A stretch of DNA of 33,000 bases, taken from NCBI GenBank assembly GCA_030690545.1, contig JAUYGN010000107.1:1-33000 (forward strand). The letters run 5' to 3'. The notes under the pieces are model-generated. The model ran no database searches. It was not told where the DNA came from and worked only from the letters and a program-made list of their open reading frames with translations. Positions 1 to 5,610 of the stretch are shown here, piece by piece (within the stretch, counting starts at the first letter, position 1; each line of letters begins with the position of its first letter). A program made the translations under genes and the position numbers. This DNA is from Solirubrobacteraceae bacterium. Lineage in GTDB: Bacteria; Actinomycetota; Thermoleophilia; Solirubrobacterales; Solirubrobacteraceae.

Positions 1-1
1 C

Positions 2-136
2 GCGGCGCTTCTCGCGGCGGGTCGCGGGGCGGCTCGGGCAGCTGCGCCGCGGCGACCGGTGAGCGCCGGCGGAGCGGCGCTCGGTTTTGCGGCCTATCGC
101 TACGTGGTGCGCCGCGACGCATTCGGCACTCGCTGA
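2..136 (+). CDS. C-terminal end of an open frame, possibly a host gene (partial)
   Basis: The frame is open from the left edge and stops at TGA 134-136, giving 44 residues. It is rich in Ala, Gly and Arg and ends with AALGFAAYRYVVRRDAFGTR. The product is not recognised. It lies outside the candidate attachment site at 161-202, so it may be the last host gene before the prophage. The composition is biased enough that chance openness cannot be excluded. Confidence 0.35.
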   Translation, partial: AALLAAGRGAARAAAPRRPVSAGGAALGFAAYRYVVRRDAFGTR

Positions 137-160
137 CCGCCCGGGACCGTCTCGCGAGTA

Positions 161-202
161 AGGCGCCGTCCGGAATCGAACCGGAGGAGTCCGCCGTACG
201 AG
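161..202 (-). other. tRNA 3'-half-like sequence, candidate left attachment site (attL)
   Basis: Read on the minus strand, 169-185 is a perfect T-arm: stem TCCGG, loop TTCGATT, stem CCGGA. It is followed by CGGCGCC (162-168) where the 3' acceptor strand would be. It is preceded by a five-base variable loop (186-190), GGCGG (191-195) as the 3' strand of an anticodon stem, and CTCGTAC (196-202) as an anticodon loop with U33 and anticodon CGT (Thr). The matching 5' half (GGCGCCG, CCGCC) is absent to the right. A tRNA cut in the anticodon loop, with its 3' half kept on the left, is what integration by a tyrosine recombinase into a minus-strand tRNA would leave. The integrase and the rebuilt tRNA would lie beyond the right edge. 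Confidence 0.5.
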
Positions 203-250
203 GCCCTGGGCCAAATGTTGAGGGGGGGCCACCACCACTAGGAGGCCCTC

Positions 251-430
251 GTGACCCCGACACACCTCATCGCGACACGCGTCGCGACGCCTGACGACGC
301 GCCCGAGTCCGAGCCCGTCCTTGTCGAGGCCGCCGAAGCCGATGTCGACGTCGTACGCCTCGTGCTCGACGACGGCGCGGTCCTCGACTTCGACCGACGC
401 GAGCTGCTCAACGCCGTGCGGGCCGCATGA
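251..430 (+). CDS. small acidic phage protein, function unknown
   Basis: GTG start with a strong Shine-Dalgarno, AGGAGG at 240-245, five bases upstream. The product is 59 residues and strongly acidic, with a central stretch of Glu, Ala, Asp and Val and a C-terminal segment RLVLDDGAVLDFDRRELLNA. It resembles small early proteins common in actinophages, but I know of no function. The stop overlaps the next start (ATGA at 427-430), so it heads the first translationally coupled group. It is the first gene to the right of the candidate attL. Confidence 0.72.
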   Translation: MTPTHLIATRVATPDDAPESEPVLVEAAEADVDVVRLVLDDGAVLDFDRRELLNAVRAA

Positions 431-774
431 CGCGCGTCGCCGGCCGTTGCCCGATGGGCTGCGGCGAAACACTGTTCCTCGGTGACGGCGGGCACGTGAC
501 GTGCTCGCATCTCGACTGCCTTGCTCCGTGCGCGGTCGACGATCTGCTGCACGACCCTCACGCGCACGAGCACGTCGTCACGCTCGGCGAGGGGAGCTTC
601 GACATCCAGCATCCGCTCGCCGAGCGTGGTGGCGACCTCGTCGAGTGTCTCCTGCACCAGCACCTCGGTGCGATGAGCAGACCGCCCTTCCAACCTGGGC
701 GCTATGCGGTCGGCCGGAGTGAGGGTGGCAGCTGGGTCTGGCAGGTTCTCGGCGCGGAGCCGACGCCATGCTGA
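427..774 (+). CDS. DUF6085-like small zinc-finger-type phage protein
   Basis: 115 residues. The N-terminus has CPMGC at 8-12 and CSHLDC at 26-31, a pattern suited to one zinc ion. It is followed by EHVVTLGEGSFDIQHPLAER, a conserved block I recognise from actinophage and Streptomyces proteins annotated as DUF6085. The biochemical role of that family is unknown to me. It starts inside the previous stop (ATGA) and overlaps the next gene by seven bases, so it belongs to one coupled early operon. The C-terminal 25 residues are less conserved in style and may be a linker. Confidence 0.78.
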   Translation: MTRVAGRCPMGCGETLFLGDGGHVTCSHLDCLAPCAVDDLLHDPHAHEHVVTLGEGSFDIQHPLAERGGDLVECLLHQHLGAMSRPPFQPGRYAVGRSEGGSWVWQVLGAEPTPC

Positions 775-1157
775 TCAGCGTGCGGTACTGGCAGGCGGTG
801 TGCGACGCCTGCGCGATGAACCTGACCGAGGACGGCGAGTACAGCGCATGGGCGCACCCCGAAAGCGCCGTCGACGACGTCGACGGTTCCGAGGGCATCG
901 CCGTCGAGATCGCGAGCGACCCGCCCGGCCAGGCCGGCTACCTGATCGTCTGCCGGATATGCGTCGACGCCTACGTCGCCGAGCTCGAGCAGCAGGACGC
1001 CGAAGCTGGCGACCGGGCGATCGAGAACGTCGCTCGCGGCTGCGGTGACGCGATCGCGCGGCTCGCAACATGGGCACAGGGCCGGCAGGCGATGTTCGAC
1101 GAGCTCTCGCCGAGCGGCGCGATGCCTCATAACGGGGATTCCGGAGAGTCGCCATGA
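768..1157 (+). CDS. hypothetical protein with two CxxC motifs
   Basis: 129 residues. CDAC at 12-15 and CRIC at 62-65 form a likely four-cysteine zinc site that brackets an acidic middle region. The C-terminal half is helical and Ala/Gln-rich. The fold is probably a small treble-clef or rubredoxin-like knuckle, but no named family is recognised. It overlaps its neighbours at both ends (ATG 768 inside the previous gene; ATGA 1154-1157 at the end), which supports it as a real member of the early operon. Confidence 0.7.
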   Translation: MLISVRYWQAVCDACAMNLTEDGEYSAWAHPESAVDDVDGSEGIAVEIASDPPGQAGYLIVCRICVDAYVAELEQQDAEAGDRAIENVARGCGDAIARLATWAQGRQAMFDELSPSGAMPHNGDSGESP

Positions 1158-1372
1158 GCGCGCCGTTCGCGTGGTATGGCGGCAAGCAGCGCCTGGCCGG
1201 CCGGATCGTCGACCTGCTGCCGCCGCACAGCACGTACGTTGAGGCCTTCGGCGGCGCTGCCGCGGTGCTGTGCGCGAAGCGCCCGGCCACCCTCGAGCCC
1301 GGACTGCATCACGTTGAGCGGCTGTGGCCTGACGACCATGCGCCGCGGGCGAGCCAGGCATGTGGGAGATGA
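1154..1372 (+). pseudogene. N-terminal fragment of a D12-class (Dam-like) DNA adenine methyltransferase
   Basis: The first 48 residues match the start of Dam-type N6-adenine methyltransferases: FAWYGGKQRLAGRIVDLLP at 5-23 and YVEAFGGAAAVLCAKRP at 28-44, covering the SAM-binding region. After Glu48 the expected continuation (the acidic ND-L-D block, the target-recognition region and the catalytic DPPY) is missing. Instead there are about 24 unrelated residues and a TGA. Complete family members are about 250-300 residues. The start is a normal ATGA overlap, so it may still be translated, but methylation activity is not expected. An opposing gene follows 24 bases after the stop, so gene loss by insertion or recombination is likely. 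Confidence 0.72.
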
Positions 1373-1395
1373 CCGCGTTGCAACGGATCGATGCG

Positions 1396-1701
1396 CTACT
1401 CGGCGCCGGGCGGGATGTGCCAGCCGTCCTTCCAGAGCGTCAGCGCGTTCGCGCGGCGGTGCACGTCGCACCACAAGCACTCGTCGTACTTGCGGTGCAC
1501 CGGCAGCGGCCACGGGAAGCCGGGGTGCGCGAGGATGATCTCGCGCGCACGGCGGTCGATCTGCTCGTAGTACGCGCGGCTGCAGGGGCCGCAGCGCCAG
1601 CCGGACCGAAGCGGCGTCTGGCCGGGCCGTTCGGCGGGGTACGTGACGCCGCAGCGACAGCACGTCCGTGGCGGACCGACGTCAGTCCTTCTGGTGGACA
1701 C
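1396..1701 (-). CDS. zinc-ribbon-like hypothetical protein, opposite strand
   Basis: 101 residues from GTG 1701. It carries three cysteine pairs: C14-C17, C37-C40 and C75-C78 followed by His81, separated by a helix (YYEQIDRRAREIILAHP) and an aromatic segment (GFPWPLPVHRKYDECLWC). Third codon positions are almost all G or C in this minus-strand frame, unlike the opposing plus-strand frame, so I take this as the real coding strand. It is the only leftward gene in the left arm and lies exactly where the methylase gene was lost. It could be a small endonuclease or DNA-binding protein, but no HNH or GIY motif is visible. Confidence 0.6.
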   Translation of the reverse strand: MSTRRTDVGPPRTCCRCGVTYPAERPGQTPLRSGWRCGPCSRAYYEQIDRRAREIILAHPGFPWPLPVHRKYDECLWCDVHRRANALTLWKDGWHIPPGAE

Positions 1702-1715
1702 GAACGGATGTTCGC

Positions 1716-2018
1716 ATGACCGGCGACGTGTCGCGAAGCGACATCCTCGGCTACGTGCTGATGGCCGGCCGGCGCCTCGGAGTCGCGGACACGCGCGCGA
1801 TGCTGTGCGGACGCGAGCACCTCGACGTCGCGCGCGAGATCGCCGGCGCGCTCGCGCTCGGCGCCACCGTTGGTCGGGTCGATCCCGTCGCCGGTCAGGT
1901 CATCCGCGAGGCGGCGTACGCGGCGTACGCGGCGCTACACGGCGACGACGAGGCGATCGAGGGGATCGCTCACGACGTCGAGTCGGCGGCGCTCCAGCTG
2001 CCTGAGGAGTCGCTGTGA
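1716..2018 (+). CDS. hypothetical protein of the replication operon
   Basis: 100 residues from ATG 1716. The frame stays open upstream to 1668 but that part overlaps the opposing gene, so the internal ATG is preferred. It is mostly helical, with GYVLMAGRRLGVADTRAMLC near the start and an acidic, Ala-rich C-terminus. No family is recognised. Its stop overlaps the GTG of the replication-initiator gene (GTGA at 2015-2018), which suggests coupled translation and a replication or regulatory role. Confidence 0.65.
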   Translation: MTGDVSRSDILGYVLMAGRRLGVADTRAMLCGREHLDVAREIAGALALGATVGRVDPVAGQVIREAAYAAYAALHGDDEAIEGIAHDVESAALQLPEESL

Positions 2019-3079
2019 GCGTCGAGGCGCTGAGCTGGGTGTTCAGGCGCTCCCGCGCGGAGCATAGCGCCCGTCTCGTGCTGCTCTCACTCGCCAACCA
2101 CGCCGGCGGTGACGGCGGCCACACCTACCCGAGCATCGGCAAGATCGCGGCCGAAACGCGGCTCGGCGAGAGCACCGTCCGCGGCGCGCTCGAGCAACTG
2201 AAGGACCTCGGCGAGATCACGGAAGTCGGCGTCAGTCCACTGCGCACACGATGCTTCCGGCTACCGCTTGACCCCGCAGAATCTGCGGGGTCTGAGGGTG
2301 CAGATACTGCGGGGTCAGGGGGTGCAGAATCTGCACCCCCGCAGAATCTGCACCCCCGCAGAATCCAGCAGCCGACCCCGCAGATTCTGCGGTTTGACCC
2401 CGCAGAATCTGCACCCAAACCGTCCTTAACCGTCCATCAACCAAAAGAGGATGCTTCGCATCCTCGTCCGGTTCGGCCGAACCGGACGACGACCGGCGAC
2501 GTCACCAAGGTCTTCGATGAGTGGGTAACCGCCACCGGCAGGACCGGCCGTACACAGCTGACCGACAAACGTCGACGGATCATCCGTCGAGCGCTGGCGT
2601 CCCACGGCCTCGCTGACTGCCTTGACGCCGTCCACGGCTGGCGGCACTCCTCGCATCATCGAGGAGAGAACCAGCAGCAGACGGTGTACGACGACCTCGA
2701 GCTGCTGCTGAGAGATGCCCGACAGATCGAGAAGTTCCGAGACCTGCAGCGCAAGCACGGTGTCGGCGGCAACGTTGCCGGTGCCGCGGCCGCGAGCTGC
2801 CCGGGCTTCAGCAGCGAGCTGGCGGCGCGGTGGGCGCCACTCGCCGCGCGGCTCGCTGACCTCGTCGAGAAGGAAACGCACGACGTGTGGCTGCGACCGC
2901 TGCATCCGCACACCGACCTCGATGGCACGCTCGTCCTCGGCCTTCCGCCGGAGATCGCGCTCTGGGTCGGCGATCGCTTCCGAGGCGCGCTCGATCGCGC
3001 CGCAGCGGACGTCGGGGAGCAGCCCGTGAGGCTGATCGAGTGCGCCAGCAACGCGCTAGGCGAGGTCAACGCGGCATGA
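2015..3079 (+). CDS. replication-initiator-like protein: winged helix, iteron-encoded linker, DnaA-N-like C-terminus
   Basis: 354 residues. Residues about 36-72 form a winged helix-turn-helix (YPSIGKIAAETRLGESTVRG, then ALEQLKDLGEI), the type found at the N-terminus of phage and plasmid replication initiators. Residues about 86-134 are a low-complexity linker (repeats of DPAES/GAESAPP) encoded by the iteron cluster at 2270-2416. The C-terminal part from about 265 (ELAARWAPLAARL, DVWLRPL, GTLVLGLPPEIALWV) resembles DnaA domain I, which recruits helicase. Together this suggests an O-protein-like role: binding the origin inside its own gene and loading the helicase. The gene overlaps both neighbours (GTGA and ATGA). 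The helicase recruitment is inferred from fold likeness only. Confidence 0.72.
   Translation: MSVEALSWVFRRSRAEHSARLVLLSLANHAGGDGGHTYPSIGKIAAETRLGESTVRGALEQLKDLGEITEVGVSPLRTRCFRLPLDPAESAGSEGADTAGSGGAESAPPQNLHPRRIQQPTPQILRFDPAESAPKPSLTVHQPKEDASHPRPVRPNRTTTGDVTKVFDEWVTATGRTGRTQLTDKRRRIIRRALASHGLADCLDAVHGWRHSSHHRGENQQQTVYDDLELLLRDARQIEKFRDLQRKHGVGGNVAGAAAASCPGFSSELAARWAPLAARLADLVEKETHDVWLRPLHPHTDLDGTLVLGLPPEIALWVGDRFRGALDRAAADVGEQPVRLIECASNALGEVNAA
2270..2416. repeat. seven-copy iteron cluster, candidate phage replication origin
   Basis: The 11-base unit GCAGAATCTGC or a close variant occurs at 2276, 2300, 2324, 2341, 2358, 2380 and 2402. The start-to-start distances are 24, 24, 17, 17, 22 and 22. 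Most copies sit in a G- or C-run frame (GACCCC or CCCCC before, GGGGTC or CACCCC after). Copies at 2270-2292 and 2318-2340 are perfect inverted repeats with 11-base arms around a single A. The array is in frame inside the initiator gene and codes its linker, as in lambda-type O/ori arrangements. Confidence 0.75.
2417..2487. other. A/T-richer tract plus two perfect inverted repeats next to the iterons (candidate unwinding region)
   Basis: 2417-2449 is markedly richer in A and T than its surroundings (for example aaccgtccttaaccgtcc and catcaaccaaaaga). It is followed directly by GAGGATGC-TTC-GCATCCTC at 2447-2465 (8-base arms, 3-base loop). Then comes a perfect 22-bp palindrome at 2466-2487 with arms GTCCGGTTCGG and CCGAACCGGAC. 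The order iterons, A/T-rich, hairpins fits a replication origin with an unwinding element. Confidence 0.6.
2767..2780. repeat. dispersed palindrome copy 1 (CGGCAACGTTGCCG)
   Basis: Perfect 14-bp palindrome inside the replication-initiator gene, encoded as GGNVAG, about 350 bases downstream of the iterons. Confidence 0.75.
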
Positions 3080-3330
3080 CCGACCCGACCGTCAGCCACC
3101 GCGGCGTCGACGACATCCTCGTCGACGCCCACGCCAGAGTGCGGACGCTCGAGGCGCAGCTGCACGCCGCGAAGGTCGACCGCGCCCGAGCGTTCGCGAT
3201 CGCTCAGCAGCACCACGGCCGCAGCGCCGGCGACATCTCCCGCCTGCTCGGCCCGGCCGTCACCGCCGACCGCGTCGGCTACGACATCCGCGTCGGCCGC
3301 CGGCTGCTGCAGACGAGGAGCTCGTCGTGA
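3076..3330 (+). CDS. small helical hypothetical protein
   Basis: 84 residues from ATG 3076 (ATGA overlap with the initiator gene). A predicted helix (VDDILVDAHARVRTLEAQLH) is followed by HHGRSAGDISRLLGPAVTADRV, which looks like a helix-turn-helix or sigma-like recognition segment. No family is named with confidence. The stop overlaps the next GTG (GTGA 3327-3330). A small DNA-binding accessory to replication or transcription is possible but unproven. Confidence 0.65.
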   Translation: MTDPTVSHRGVDDILVDAHARVRTLEAQLHAAKVDRARAFAIAQQHHGRSAGDISRLLGPAVTADRVGYDIRVGRRLLQTRSSS

Positions 3331-3998
3331 TCCTCAAGCCCGAGCTCATCCGCCAGATCCGGAAGGGCAAGAAGACCGCGATGCGCGTGGTCGCCAAGCG
3401 AGGTCGGTGCTCGTACTACGTCGGTCATGACTACCCCGTTCGGTCTGGGCGTGACGAGAAGGCGGCGTGCACGATCACCGTTCTTGACATCGAGCGGCAG
3501 CGCCTCGGCGACATGACCGATGATGACGTTCGGGCCGAGGGCTTCCGCACGATCCTCGAGTACGCGAGGTACTGGCTGGCGGTGCACGATCGGCAGCCGG
3601 CGGACCCGGACACGTATGACTGCTGGCTGCGCCGGCACGGCGACACGCAGGTGTGGGTCGTCACGTTCGAGCGCAAACGCGCCCTCGAGCTCGCGCTTCC
3701 CGACAAGCCGGTCTTCCTGGCGCGCGACAGCAGCCGCGGGTACACGACCGACCCGAGCCGGATGCTGCACGGCGCCGGCGAGGTCATGGGTCTTGCGCCG
3801 ACGACCGGCTCCGTCGCGCGGGCGCGACGCGCGGCCGACGTAGCGCGGCGTCAGCAGATCCAGGAGGTTCACCGCCTCGTCGAGCGTGCGCGCACCGCGC
3901 TCGACGAGGCCGTCCTCACCGGACTCGAGCTCGGCCCCGACCTCGTTGCGCTCGAGCAGCACGTGCACGCGATCGAGCAACGGATCCGAGCGGCATGA
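3327..3998 (+). CDS. ASCH/PUA-like domain protein with C-terminal helices
   Basis: 223 residues from GTG 3327. The first 115 residues read like an ASCH-type beta barrel: MILKPELIRQIRKGKKTAMR, then CTITVLDIERQRLGDMTDDD and VWVVTFE. ASCH domains are thought to bind RNA or modified nucleosides. The middle has FLARDSSRGYTTDPSRMLHGAGEV. The C-terminus from about 165 is a long amphipathic helix (ARRAADVARRQQIQEVHRLV) suited to a coiled coil. Two of the actinophage ASCH hallmarks (LGDM-TDDDV-AEGF) are clear. The molecular target is unknown. It overlaps both neighbouring start/stop codons. Confidence 0.68.
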   Translation: MILKPELIRQIRKGKKTAMRVVAKRGRCSYYVGHDYPVRSGRDEKAACTITVLDIERQRLGDMTDDDVRAEGFRTILEYARYWLAVHDRQPADPDTYDCWLRRHGDTQVWVVTFERKRALELALPDKPVFLARDSSRGYTTDPSRMLHGAGEVMGLAPTTGSVARARRAADVARRQQIQEVHRLVERARTALDEAVLTGLELGPDLVALEQHVHAIEQRIRAA

Positions 3999-4156
3999 CG
4001 GCGTTCCGTCCGACGGGTCTGCGAGCTTGCCGCGCCAGAGTCATCGGCTGTCCGCGATTCGGGGCCCATCACTCGCCAGCTCTCCGGCGGTCCCCAAGTA
4101 CGAAGGGGTGTTCTGACCCAAGGGCTATAGCCCCCGGTACGCCCGCAGTCCGATGA
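3995..4156 (+). CDS. possible small Cys/Arg-rich ORF between ASCH and HNH genes
   Basis: 53 codons from ATG 3995 to TGA 4154-4156, with stop/start overlaps on both sides (ATGA 3995-3998 and ATGA 4153-4156) that favour translation. The sequence is basic with three cysteines (RACRARVIGCPRFGAHHSPA) and vaguely like the N-terminal Cys motif of small HNH proteins. Codon use is less biased than in its neighbours, and GGGCTATAGCCC, a perfect 12-bp palindrome, lies inside at 4122-4133. It could equally be a spacer with a regulatory palindrome. Confidence 0.4.
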   Translation: MTAFRPTGLRACRARVIGCPRFGAHHSPALRRSPSTKGCSDPRAIAPGTPAVR

Positions 4157-4446
4157 AGGCCTGCAAGGTCTGCGGCCGGATCGGTGAGCGTGACCGCTGC
4201 GACGAGCACGAGCTCGGCGAGCGGCCGCGGGGCCGCTCGTTCGATCGGCTGCGGCTGCGGATCGCCGAGCGCGACCACTGGACGTGCTACCTCTGCCGCG
4301 AGCACATCGACCGACGGTTGCGCCACCCTCACCCTCGCGCTCTGCACATCGGGCACGTCGTCAGTCGCACGGCCGGCGGCAGCGACGACGAGTCCAACCT
4401 CGCCGCCAGTCATGCCGAGTGCAACCTCGCGATGGGTGGCGGATGA
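4153..4446 (+). CDS. HNH endonuclease
   Basis: 97 residues. CKVCG at 4-8 and C16-x-x-H19 form an N-terminal zinc knuckle; CYLC at 45-48 and C90 are the structural cysteines of the fold. The HNH core is HIGHVVSRTAGGSDDESNL to ASHAEC (about 65-90), with catalytic His68, Asn82 and His87. Small HNH proteins next to terminase genes are required for specific cos cleavage in HK97-type phages. Its position about 430 bases before the small terminase gene fits such a packaging role. A free-standing homing endonuclease is the alternative. Confidence 0.85.
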   Translation: MKACKVCGRIGERDRCDEHELGERPRGRSFDRLRLRIAERDHWTCYLCREHIDRRLRHPHPRALHIGHVVSRTAGGSDDESNLAASHAECNLAMGGG

Positions 4447-4691
4447 CCACCGATGGAAAGGACGCACCGATGCACACTGCGACGCGGGCGCTGCTCGCCC
4501 ACTTCACGTACGACCACCTTCCGGAGCACCTGCAGGGCGTGAGCCGTCCGTTCTGCGAGCTGGCGCATGACATGGCCGGCCGGCTCGACGGCCCCGAGTG
4601 CACTGTCGGGTTGCGGAAGCTGCTGGAGGCGAAGGACTGCATGGTGCGCGCCGCGCTGAGCCTGCCGACGATGGCGGACCCGGCCTCGTAG
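4443..4691 (+). CDS. Acb2/Tad1-hairpin-like small protein (possible cyclic-nucleotide sponge)
   Basis: 82 residues from ATG 4443 (ATGA overlap with the HNH gene). The body has the pattern FTYDHLPEHLQ, SRPFCELAHDMAGRL, GPECTVGLRKLLEAKDCMVR, that is two long helices joined by a short turn. I recognise this pattern from phage proteins grouped in the Acb2/Tad1 hairpin family. Characterised members bind cyclic di- or trinucleotides and block CBASS or Thoeris immunity. Ligand-binding residues have not been checked here, so the anti-defence role is an inference from family likeness. It is the last gene before the terminase promoter region. Confidence 0.65.
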   Translation: MTTDGKDAPMHTATRALLAHFTYDHLPEHLQGVSRPFCELAHDMAGRLDGPECTVGLRKLLEAKDCMVRAALSLPTMADPAS

Positions 4692-4872
4692 GGGGCATCG
4701 GTTCGAAATTTTCGTTCGTGTGCTGGCGGTGACGCCCGAACTCGCTGTGGAAAACAGCCAGTCGAATAATCGGGGCTTGCTGGAGGTGGTCTAAGACATC
4801 AGGGGGCGGGCTCACACCGCCGCCGTGGACCACTGTCTGGCTGCCGCGCCCGGAGAAACCTGGAGATCGCTG
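4692..4872. other. 181-base gap before the terminase genes: possible late promoter or packaging (cos/pac) region
   Basis: This is the largest non-coding gap in the left half and is richer in A/T than its surroundings. It holds CGAAA-T-TTTCG (4706-4716), a small hairpin GCTGT-GGAAA-ACAGC (about 4744-4758) and AATAAT at 4765-4770, which could be a -10 element although no good -35 element sits 17 bases upstream. Cos or pac sites commonly lie next to the small terminase gene. None of these elements is decisive alone. Confidence 0.35.
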
Positions 4873-5610
4873 ATGAGCTTCAACGCCGAGAAGCGCGACC
4901 GCTTCCTGCAGCTGCTCGACGAGGGCCACACCGTCGCCCAGGCGTGCGTCGCCGTCGGCGTGTCGCGCACGACAATCAACCGCTGGGACCGGCTCGGGAT
5001 CGAGGGCGCCAACCCCGACGCGATCGAGTTCTCGCAGCGCTACGGCGCTGGTCGTGAGCAGCGTGCCGGCGCGCAGCACCGCGCCGGCTCGGGCAACCGC
5101 TTCACCCGCGAGAAGCGGACCGCGTTTGTGATCTTGATCGCCGCCGGCAGGACGCTCGCGCAGGCCTGCGACGACGTTGGTGTGTCGAGCGTGACCGTCC
5201 AGACATGGGACGCGCGCGGCCAGGCCGAGCACGACGACGAGACGACCGAGTTCGCTGCGCTGTACGCCGCCGCGCTCGAGGCGCGGCCGGCACCGGAACC
5301 TGACCCGCAGCTGGCGATCGCCGAGCCCGATCCTGACGCGATGACGATCACGCCGGCGAACGCGGTCACCGCGCACGGGCCGCCGCTGGGCATCCGGCCG
5401 CAGCCGCCGCGGGCGCCGCTGAGCGAGGAGCGGCTGATCGAGCTGCTCGAGCGCCAGGCACAGCGGGGTGTCGTCGGCGCGATCAAGTTGCTGCTCGAGC
5501 GGCCATGGGAGAGGAGGGCTGATGAGGACGACACACCCGCGCAGCCCTCGGACCCGTTCGACGACGCCCCGATCGACATCGCCGACGAGCGCCAGCGCCG
5601 GAGGGCCTAG
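4873..5610 (+). CDS. terminase small subunit with two helix-turn-helix modules
   Basis: 245 residues from ATG 4873, preceded by GGAGA at a seven-base spacing; an in-frame GTG at 4825 would add 16 residues but has no good ribosome site. Two similar homeodomain-like HTH units follow each other: residues about 7-40 (DEGHTVAQACVAVGVSRTTI) and about 80-115 (AGRTLAQACDDVGVSSVTVQ). The rest is a Pro/Asp-rich linker and a helical C-terminus (SEERLIELLERQAQRGVVGA) with an acidic tail, which typically contacts the large subunit. DNA recognition of the packaging site is the expected role. The 3' end overlaps the likely start of the large subunit. Confidence 0.78.
   Translation: MSFNAEKRDRFLQLLDEGHTVAQACVAVGVSRTTINRWDRLGIEGANPDAIEFSQRYGAGREQRAGAQHRAGSGNRFTREKRTAFVILIAAGRTLAQACDDVGVSSVTVQTWDARGQAEHDDETTEFAALYAAALEARPAPEPDPQLAIAEPDPDAMTITPANAVTAHGPPLGIRPQPPRAPLSEERLIELLERQAQRGVVGAIKLLLERPWERRADEDDTPAQPSDPFDDAPIDIADERQRRRA

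Noticed and set aside
130-260. Complete tRNA gene on the minus strand
   Set aside because: No 5' acceptor or anticodon-stem partner is present in the right place; only the 3' half is supported.
1360-1719. Plus-strand frame opposite the zinc-ribbon gene
   Set aside because: Val/Ala/Arg-rich without motif, while the minus strand has paired CxxC motifs and third-position G/C bias.
2270-2416. CRISPR-like array
   Set aside because: Units are 11 bases with 6-13 base spacers, palindromic and in frame inside a gene; this fits iterons, not CRISPR.
4825-4872. GTG 4825 as start of the small terminase
   Set aside because: No ribosome site at a sensible distance; ATG 4873 has GGAGA and begins just before the first HTH.
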